In this document: one piece after another, positions 17,561-24,717 of the stretch
How the letters are laid out: every line of letters begins with the position of its first letter
Position numbering within the stretch: the first letter of the stretch is position 1
Assembly (NCBI GenBank): GCA_036897095.1
Contig: JAYMSP010002369.1
Coordinates: forward strand, 1-24,717
Length of the DNA: 24,717 nucleotides
Source of the DNA: Plantago elongata
Taxonomy: Eukaryota; Streptophyta; Magnoliopsida; Lamiales; Plantaginaceae
Direction of reading: 5' to 3'
Made by a program: the position numbers and the translations under genes
The notes under the pieces: generated by a model
What the model was told of the DNA's origin: nothing
The model's input: only the letters and a program-made list of their open reading frames with translations
The model's database searches: none

Positions 17561-17742
17561 ATTAGAGTACTTTTATGTAAGAAAGAAGATGGAGTAATCA
17601 TTCTATTCTTCGAGAACCCCTCTTCTACACCTAGACGAGACTTGAGGAGAGTAGCCATGGATAAAGGGTACTTGACTAGAAACTCAGGCGGAGCTGAAAA
17701 GGCCACATGCACCGAAACCACTCCACAGGCTGGAAAAGCCAT
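17554..17742 (-). CDS. Short ORF behind a CT-rich leader, unknown, doubtful
   Basis: On the minus strand, an ATG at 17742 opens 62 codons (MAFPACGVVS, then PPEFLVKYPLSMATLLKSR). Upstream on the minus strand, positions 17940-17770 are strongly pyrimidine-rich and contain CAGCCCTAATTTTCC, as in plant 5' leaders or the R/U5 part of LTR elements. A plus-strand frame of 77 codons overlaps it (17537-17770) and has no leader-like support. Neither shows a domain. The start of a first exon is one reading; retroelement leader is another. Confidence 0.2.
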   Translation of the reverse strand: MAFPACGVVSVHVAFSAPPEFLVKYPLSMATLLKSRLGVEEGFSKNRMITPSSFLHKSTLIL

Positions 17743-18039
17743 AGGAGAAACCAGACAACAACTAGACTAAAATAGACATGAAGACAAATCAACGGTGGGA
17801 GGGAAAAAACGAGAAGCTGTAAAAACAACAAAACAAGGGAAAGAGGAGAAGGAGAACAAGAGAGATGAAAGAGATGACCAAACAGAAAAGAACGGAGTTA
17901 GAAGCTAGAAGAGGTGACAGCAGAAGGAGGAAAATTAGGGCTGAGGAAGAAAGGGAAAACGGAGCATTTTGTTATACACATATTTGACACACTATTACTG
18001 AGTCTAGTGCCTCCTCTACTACCAATCTTTTGCCACCGT

Positions 18040-18217
18040 CCAAGCCTCTTTTGCATATTTGAGGCAGCAAGTTCATTTGGTTCAAAACGGTCTAACCGAT
18101 CCGGTCCCGATTGAATCTTTTTTACGGGGTCATTTCCGACTTAATTCTCTGGCCCAACTTTTAAAGCATAGCTTCCAAACCTCTCTTGCATATTTGAGGC
18201 AGTAAGTTCATTTGGTT
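18040..18217. repeat. Pair of 43-bp direct repeats, 135 bp apart
   Basis: 18040-18082 and 18175-18217 both contain TTGCATATTTGAGGCAG and AAGTTCATTTGGTT and differ at about 3 of 43 positions. The spacer holds CTAACCGATCCGGTCCCG. This suggests a local duplication or the two edges of a small insert. Confidence 0.8.
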
Positions 18218-18219
18218 AC

Positions 18220-19140
18220 AATCTCTTTTAAAATTCAATAAGTAATTAGAAGTATAATTAACTCGACCAAAACAACCATACATCTAAATTAACAAAAGTG
18301 AAATATTGAATTCGAAGCTGACAATCAGGAATGAGATCATGCCATCCACTATAATAATGTGGACCACATTGAAATAATTTTGGGGAAAAATTCAATGATG
18401 GGTCATCACCTTGTAGTCATGCACATAAAGGATGTGCCAATGTGGCATACTGTTAAACTTCACGGAATTAATCGACAATGAGACATCGATCAGATTATTA
18501 TGTTAGAAATATTGCTACCGCGCAAATATATATATGGTTTTCTTTAATACCTTCCAGATCATTTTTCTAGCTATTTTACGTACTTATATGCGGAGTCAAA
18601 GTTCCAGAACCCCTCCATATATAAGTAAGCACTACTAGCGGATCCATCATCCATGTCAGGACAAGGTTACTAATTACCATCGATCCAAATCATGTTCAGG
18701 CTACTGGTCGCAGGTGAACCCAATTAAGTTGGGTCTCTGAGAGGTCACTTGATCCGGTTAAACTTCAGTATCACAAGTTATAAAATTAAACTTCAGTATC
18801 AAAACATTAATTCATATTAATTGGTTAATGAAATAGTATTAGCAAAAGTTTGACGTACGTGAGTATGTAATTAAGTAGGAAAGTTCACCTATATGCCCTT
18901 TTGTGGTGTGGTGCAAGATCAAACCCATTGACCATTGTGTGAAATTCTCTTCGGCTATTGTCTTACTCTGTATTCTTCTAGCTACTCATAATTATAAAGT
19001 AATAAACTACATATAACTGTACAATTATTGTGCCATTTACTGAATTGAGAATTTTAGCCTTGCTGCCACCAACCAATCTAGTCCATCTTGACTTTGCGTC
19101 GAGATATACTACACGAGAGAAATAATCAAGATTACTTCGT
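18220..19140. other. Intergenic stretch, no gene seen
   Basis: AT-rich. It holds a 16-bp direct repeat TTAAACTTCAGTATCA (18758-18773 and 18786-18801) and a short hairpin AACCCAATTAAGTTGGGT near 18718-18735. No ORF of interest. Confidence 0.5.
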
Positions 19141-19149
19141 AATGTGTTA

Positions 19150-19505
19150 TGATTGGTTTGGAAAGTCTAAAGGTGGTTATTTATTGTTCTTGTCTTGGAG
19201 GGTCTTCATGTGGTTGATCACTCTTGATGTCCGGAATGTTAATTAATGGTTCCCGTTGATTTTGTACTCCCTTGATGATCTTGGTTTTCAGCCCTAACCT
19301 GGGTGTTGGAAGATGTTCCATTGATGGCGGTTGTATTTGGGCCTCTCTTTATAATAATTTGTTGGTTTTAATTTAGTTAGTGTATGGGTAGTAGGGAAGA
19401 GGTGTTGGAAGTTTTTGATGTAATGTTGGTTTTGTTCCGGAGTATCTCTTATGCTCTTCTAAACTTTTATCGTATCTTAATATATTTTATCATTTAAAAA
19501 AAAAT
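19150..19505 (+). mobile_element. Possible LINE 3' end with a poly-A tail
   Basis: A G/T-rich stretch without long ORFs ends in ATCTTAATATATTTTATCATTTAAAAAAAAAT (A-run about 19495-19503), a shape typical of the 3' untranslated end of plant L1-type LINEs. No endonuclease or reverse transcriptase remains, and no flanking duplication was found, so this is weakly supported. Confidence 0.3.
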
Positions 19506-19509
19506 CTAA

Positions 19510-20130
19510 TTGACCTGGTCGATACATGTAAATACTATACTTAATTATTTGTCCCTTAAAAATGAAATTATTGTCTTTTATCTCATAAACCTTTACATAT
19601 ATTGTATTCGGTATTCTACCATACTACATTAATATCACATGCTATAAACATGATTGGTTAAGTAAGAATACCACTTGTATCACATATGCATATGTAAAAT
19701 ATTTCTTTCAAATTATAGTCGTATACTTTAATTTTCAGAGCTACAGGTTCCACCGGATCTCTGGAGTAACATTTCCACTCCCTAGCCTTTTTTGCTTAAG
19801 AAGATGCGAAAGTGCATTTCTCTCTATAACATAGGAAGCGTGCATTTCGAGGTGTGAAACTGAAACTAAATCCTCCACTTTTCGTTTTGTTTCTAATTAA
19901 TGTATCAACTTTTCATACTATATAATGTTAATACTATATAATGTTATAGAATATACATATTCCTAATGGACCCTTGAATACATTTGTCCACTTTATCTTG
20001 TTTATTTTTAATAAAATATATAAATCAAAAAATGTAAATACTACATAATATATTAATGTTTGTAGATAAACATTTTAGTAAGTAGAGATGGATATATGGC
20101 ATCCGTTCACATGATGTTGTATCATATAGG
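19510..20130. other. AT-rich stretch upstream of the small gene at 20230
   Basis: No gene. A 16-bp tandem repeat with unit ATACTATATAATGTTA occurs near 19915-19946. Confidence 0.5.
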
Positions 20131-20137
20131 TAATAGG

Positions 20138-20229
20138 CTCTATAAATTAAGTCCCCACCAGCATCTTCTAATACAACACCCCACTCATATTTCAATTTTC
20201 CATCTTCCTTAATTGTTAAAGGCAAAAAG
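20138..20229 (+). promoter_or_regulatory. TATA box and short leader of the gene at 20230
   Basis: CTATAAATTA at about 20140-20149 is a plausible TATA box. A start about 30 bases on, near AATACAACACC, would give a leader of about 55 bases, CT-rich and without an upstream ATG. The start codon context AAAAAGATGAG has A at -3. Confidence 0.5.
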
Positions 20230-20427
20230 ATGAGCAGCGAGGGTGAGGGTAGTGGATGCTACGCATATGATGGCCAGAGAGACTCTCCCACCCCCCGCAA
20301 GAATGATGCACCACCACGACGTGCACCGAATCCGACGGATCCGCCTATTCTGCCGCCGAAAAGAGGCCGCGTGATGAAAAAAATCATGGAGGATTTGCGC
20401 GGATCTCGTCAGGCGACATCCGGTTGA
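20230..20427 (+). CDS. Small proline-rich, basic plant protein, 65 residues
   Basis: Not a named gene to me. The N-terminus is Ser/Gly/Glu-rich (MSSEGEGSGC), residues 18-40 are rich in Pro and Arg, and a basic segment LPPKRGRVMKKIMEDL at 41-56 could form an amphipathic helix. There is no signal peptide or membrane segment. The PPKRG-x-V part matches a motif that I recall from short uncharacterised plant proteins. Without gaps it lines up with LPARRRLVKKMMFYCI of the protein at 3240 at L, P, R, V and one K, with similar residues at several others. Its GC content is well above that of the flanks, and a TATA box and clean leader precede it, all in favour of a real gene. A distant relationship to the copies at 3240 and 10803 is an inference. 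Confidence 0.65.
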   Translation: MSSEGEGSGCYAYDGQRDSPTPRKNDAPPRRAPNPTDPPILPPKRGRVMKKIMEDLRGSRQATSG

Positions 20428-20429
20428 TC

Positions 20430-21610
20430 GATAACTTACATGTTACCTGGTTATCATCAGTTCATGATCGATGGATCATTATCATCATCTCAATCCTATG
20501 CGATTCATGTGTAAGATAACCTCTTTAGCAAAAGAAGATATTAAGAGGTAAAAATGTGTTTGTGATTTCTATTCTACACCTTCTTTCGCTAATAATATAT
20601 ACGTATCCATTCCCGCTTAGGCTTGTATGATATCCATCATCATTATGATCATAATATTAATTAATATTACAGTGTTTAGTTTCTAATTAATGCTCTCTTG
20701 ATGTACTACTTGTGTGTCTGTTAATCAGTGCTACTATTAATACGGTTCTCCTGACCTAAGATATACTGAACATACTACTGGAGGGATCTGAACTAAATTA
20801 ATTTTCAGTTATAGAAAACACAATTGATTTTCAGTTACAGAAAACACAGTCTAATTCTACAACTGATCAGTCAACTTAATCATTTAATTTATTCATTTGT
20901 CCTTGCAATACTTCTATTATTCTTTATTCATTTTTGTTTGTAATGTTCTTTATTGGATTGTGAACTATTATGAGTTTCCAGTAATTAATTTGGAAAGTTA
21001 GAGTTTATGGAAAAGGGGATTTCAGTTAATTGGAGTTTTTTGAAAATGCAAGTAGATAGTCGAAATTCAAACTCGATTAGATTTGAGCAATTGAGTTTTC
21101 GCAAATCAAGTAGCTAGAAACCCAAATATAAAGGAATTGGGATGGAGTGCTGTGCTTACTTCTGAGAATATCGTCCAATGTTCATCTAACATATTTTGAT
21201 TATTGAAAGTAATAAGTTGTTCTGGGGGTAGTAGGTTGGGTTGTATACAAAAAGTACAAAATTCAAATTTCGACAATACTGAAGTTATAATGTGGTTGAG
21301 ACATAGAGTTATAAAATGGTTATAGTTAAAACAAAACAAGACTTATAAAGTGGTATTGGCTAATTGATACATTATAATATAATTAACTTATTAAAAGAAT
21401 ATATTTTAACTATTGGTTGATCAAGATTTAGTTTAGGCAAGATGTAATTCGAAAACGAAAAATCTTCATTTGATAATTTTAGAGGGCAAATTTGTTTCTT
21501 TTCAAGTTATGTTATTAAATAGCTAATGCAACGGCCAAAAGTCAAAGAATTCAAGATTTTGTCATGGATATACATATGACCACATATGATGTAGTATTCA
21601 ATTCACATAC
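20430..21610. other. 3' flank and AT-rich intergenic stretch, no further gene seen
   Basis: It holds a tandem pair of ATTTTCAGTTA(T/C)AGAAAACACA (20800-20848, period about 27). The open frame at 21106-21339 (minus) lies in AT-rich DNA and shows no motif. Confidence 0.5.
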
Positions 21611-21624
21611 AGTCTAGGAGAGGT

Positions 21625-21710
21625 TATTTTTTAAATTTTAACCGATTCATTTTTTAAAAAAATGAAAATTAACCGATTCATTTTTAAAATAAAAAATAAT
21701 CGATTCACTA
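21625..21710. repeat. Tandem repeat with AACCGATTCATTTTT units
   Basis: The unit occurs at about 21639-21654 and 21671-21686, with a weaker third version, AATCGATTCACTA, at about 21698-21710. Period is about 30 bp, in an A/T-run background. Confidence 0.7.
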
Positions 21711-21719
21711 CTGTAGTTG

Positions 21720-23590
21720 TTCATTCTTTTAACTATAGTTGATGTATTTTTCTAAAACTCTTGTGAATGGGTTAATATTTAAGTTGTAAGTATGATAAGA
21801 TACTCTTTAAATAATTTATTCATAAATAAAATTGATTAAAACAACTATTTTGAAATTAAATATTGATATTTTCTATATAAACAATAAAAATATTTTACTA
21901 GTAATTTATGTGTCAAAGGTATGTAAATATCCCCTTCAGTTTGTGAAGATACAAAATACAAAAGGGAAGTAATAATTCATGTGGTATCGTGTCAAACTTG
22001 GCTACTAATAAGTTGTAACGTGACATTGCATGGTTTGCGTCATAAATAAATTAAATTGTGACGACATAATTCTACACCAATGCAACATTTTGTATTAGTC
22101 CATTAATTCATAGTATAATTTTGAGGATAGAATATTAAAGTAATAAACGCACACAAGTATTGGTAATTCCAAACATATATATTATATAATAATGGCTGTG
22201 TAACAGCTACTTTGATGTAGCATGTGGCCCCACAATTAAGTAATTAATTAATGAGTAGTTTCGATTTTTGAGTGATTATTGAAAAACGGTTGAATATGAG
22301 AATTCATCTTTAATAAGTTATGCCAATAACCGTGAATACTTTTTTTATTTATTATTTTTATTTTTTAACATTTAATAATCATATTATAAAAGTGTAAAAT
22401 TGTAATAAATTATATTAATTTTCTCTTTTTAATTTTGTGTATATAATTTTTAAAATTTAGAGTGGTTGAAATATAATTGAAAATGACCTTTATGTATAGA
22501 TAATGAAAAATATGAATTATCAATATAAATTTTTTATTTATATTTTATACAATTATTAATTATATTATATAACGTAAATAAAAAAGAGTAAAAGGAGTGG
22601 GCAAGCTGTTGCTGGCTCACTAAGATAATAAAATAAAATAGAACCAACCTAATAATGGTCATGGTGGTGCAATTGGAGGCACCACGGCGCATGGATGATG
22701 CCATGACCATTGTGATGAAACTAAACAATATGATCATAATATAAATAAAACTAAATTTATTAAAATGATTAAACCTTGTCGTTTAATAATATTAATCATA
22801 TTTTAATTTCGTGCAAATTAATCTCTATCATGTCATTTTATTCTAAATGATTCAATTAGTTTAATATGATTCGTATGAGATTTTACTTTATTTTAAATAA
22901 AAAAAATTTATAGTTCAATGAAAGTTGAATTATTACTCATTGGGTAAAGTTGAGTATATTAAAGAGTAACAATATGACTGGGTGATGAGCAGTTGGTAAC
23001 ATAAACATTGTGGTACAGAATCACATGTGGTTGCAGAAACTATAAGCATATATGGTTGTTTTTACTTATTTATGTACTACTACTGAGAACAAAATCAATG
23101 TCGTGATTCGTTAATTAAAAGACAATCAAACATATATCCAAATAGATGTAGAATGATTGTTCCATTCTCTTCCAATTTTGTATGCACTATCAGTGCTTAC
23201 CAGCTAATTTATCCATTAAGCAATATGAATGAAGCAAAGATAAATACAAACTTGCCCCATATGCAACCAAGAATAATCACACACTCATAATCGGAAAGAA
23301 ACTGCTAAATAAGCAAGGTAAAGTGTTTGGTACAAATTAAAGGTGGAAATAGATGTCCAAATTAGTTTGATAAATCCAGACCGGTCCGCCATTAATTTTG
23401 CAAAAATCGTTCAACATCACCACCCTTCCTGGACTATTGTTCTTGTCATGTTATACAAAGTAGGAAGACATATGACAATCAGTGAACTGTGACAAGTACT
23501 AATCTAAAGTAGGACCTATTGGAATTTTTTATTAATATGTATCTAATGTCTTTAATACGAAGATATTCACAACGAAGTTGTGATAAATTC
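21720..23590. other. Very AT-rich intergenic stretch, no gene seen
   Basis: No credible coding sequence. The 67-codon minus-strand frame at 22534-22737 is hydrophobic because its codons are AT-rich; it has no leader or domain. The perfect hairpin TCACAACGAAGTTGTGA lies near 23567-23583. Confidence 0.5.
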
Positions 23591-23593
23591 CGA

Positions 23594-23608
23594 ATATATA
23601 TATATATA
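23594..23608. repeat. AT dinucleotide microsatellite
   Basis: Seven or so AT units directly beside the Helitron-like CTAG end, a preferred AT-rich target. Confidence 0.85.
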
Positions 23609-23636
23609 CTAGAACTATGGAACACGCTATGCGTGT
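23609..23636 (-). mobile_element. Helitron-like 3' terminus
   Basis: On the minus strand a perfect hairpin, ACACGC-ATA-GCGTGT (23636-23622), is followed by nine bases and CTAG (23612-23609), then T. Plant Helitrons end in a short GC-richer hairpin about 10-12 bases before CTRR, and they insert between A and T. The element body would extend to the right on the plus strand; a matching 5' TC end was not found, so its length is unknown. Confidence 0.5.
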
Positions 23637-23639
23637 GAA

Positions 23640-24330
23640 GCGTATTATAGTCTTGTTCAATGATTTTCTAAGTTATATTTAATCCGTCTCAATATAATTT
23701 TTAAAATATCCATGTAAATTTATGATTAAATGTCGAAATTATTAATATTATAAGTTAAAACAATGTATTCCAAAATGTGTTGTTCTCAATAATATCGTAA
23801 TGAATTTTTTTATGTTTAAAATATATTGACTAATCGTATCATTGATTTTGTAAGATTTCTTGTGTATATAATATTTCTTGACTATGCGTGGTGATTGGGT
23901 CTATTGTTACGCGGCTTGATCAATACGATGATCGTTGATGTCTCTTCTTCAATATCCTAGCATCCAAATCTAGATCCACCGCCTAGTTGCTGCAGAGGAA
24001 GAGATTTTATTACCAATTCAACAATACAAACAAGATCTTTCCACAAGCAAAAGAGGAATTTATCTCTCAATCAAGATCTTTCTGCGAGCTAAAGATAAAT
24101 TTTTCTCTTTGTGCACGATTTCAATGACTATATTAGCTACTGAGATCTGTACTAAAATATAATTGGTCGTGAAAATGTAGTCCTCGGTTTATAAATGATT
24201 AAGTGTTTTCTTTGTATATGTATCTCTAAAGTGAAATTAGAATAACATTAATTGCATATTTTGTACGCACTTAGTGGTCAAATCGTTATATTAAATATAA
24301 TATAGTCTTTGTATATTTATCTCTTTCTTT
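23640..24330. other. AT-rich stretch, perhaps Helitron body
   Basis: No ORF or repeat of note. If the terminus at 23609 is real, some of this is its interior. CT-rich segments near 24000-24110 contain two similar CAAGATCTTTC copies (24031-24041 and 24073-24083). Confidence 0.35.
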
Positions 24331-24332
24331 GT

Positions 24333-24372
24333 AAACTCAAATTGAGTTTATTCAATTCAAATTGAGTTTGAG
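24333..24372. repeat. Palindrome and its direct copy
   Basis: AAACTCAAATTGAGTTT (24333-24349) is close to a perfect palindrome, and CAAATTGAGTTTGAG follows at 24358-24372. The core resembles the inner ends of the neighbouring MITE (GCTCAATTTGATTTGAG reversed). Confidence 0.6.
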
Positions 24373-24382
24373 CCAATTATCT

Positions 24383-24584
24383 TGTTTGGTTCTAAATTTC
24401 AATACTCAATTCCAATTTAGTTACTAAATTCAGACACACATTTCCATATTAACTATATCCTATAAAAACATATAAATATTACAATTTATCACCAAACACA
24501 AAACATAAAACTCAACTCCAATTTAAATACTATTCATCAGTTCAAAACTCAAATCAAATTGAGCAAAAAATTCAGAACCAAACA
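24383..24584. mobile_element. Small MITE with TGTTTGGTTCT inverted ends
   Basis: TGTTTGGTTCT at 24383-24393 and its exact complement AGAACCAAACA at 24574-24584 bound about 200 bp. Inside, the ends stay alike (AAATTTCAATACTCAATT against GAATTTTTTGCTCAATTT). The TTTGGTT ends are common in plant PIF/Harbinger- or hAT-type MITEs; the flanks do not give a clear target duplication, so the superfamily is left open. Confidence 0.65.
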
Positions 24585-24717
24585 CGCTGCATGATTTTGT
24601 CAATAAATGTATGTGATTTTACTAAAATAATGTTATATACTCAAAATAAATCCATTAATTAGAGTATACAGTATATCTCCTCAAGAATCAAGATGGAGTT
24701 GATCAGTTGATTATTAT

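Noticed and set aside
20025..20225. 66-codon minus-strand ORF upstream of the gene at 20230
   Set aside because: Antisense of the TATA box and leader; no motif.
22534..22737. 67-codon minus-strand ORF with membrane-like segments
   Set aside because: Hydrophobicity follows from AT-rich codons; no leader, domain or homologue seen.
1..24717. tRNA, rRNA, CRISPR, bacterial operons or viral genomes
   Set aside because: None seen. Scattered B-box-like words lack a partner A box, and the direct repeats are pairs, not spaced arrays.

Overview
The window looks like eudicot nuclear DNA: AT-rich, long stretches without genes, Ty1/copia retrotransposon remains with plant-type gag, protease and reverse transcriptase, and Stowaway-, Mutator- and Helitron-like ends. 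I cannot name the species. There is no rRNA, tRNA, CRISPR or bacterial-type operon that I can support.

Layout. Positions 1-2506 hold the 5' half of a minus-strand copia element: a clean 293-bp LTR at 2214-2506, a mutated primer-binding site, gag broken by one stop and one frameshift, protease, and the start of integrase running off the left edge. The LTR abuts a half Stowaway MITE. Positions 2895-4400 and about 10495-12000 are two copies of one segment, each with a small plus-strand gene and a second, minus-strand coding remnant downstream. Between them are a Stowaway MITE (3786-4013), an AT-rich stretch, a MITE (about 6480-6730), an LTR/promoter-like block (about 7840-8012) and a second, badly decayed minus-strand copia element (8013-10160) that lost most of integrase. 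From 12440 to 13450 lies a foldback-type element with about 300-bp inverted ends, then an LTR-like block (13497-13765), a third, dead copy of the small gene (14377-14518), and a 1.15-kb Mutator-like element (15937-17083) with about 80-bp inverted ends and a near-perfect target duplication, sitting in what may be the first exon or intron of a host gene. A separate small gene with a TATA box lies at 20230-20427. The last 4 kb is AT-rich with a Helitron 3' end (23609-23636) and a MITE (24383-24584).

The main biological content is the small-protein locus: a full-length 83-residue copy, a 62-residue copy shortened by a 10-bp deletion, and a pseudogene. All three lie on the plus strand. The first two share a basic motif, LP-x-[RK]-R-x-x-V-x-K, which also occurs in the 65-residue protein at 20230, so the window may hold a diverged cluster of four. 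Their function is unknown to me. Everything else is largely transposon debris that records nested insertion, segmental duplication and gene decay.
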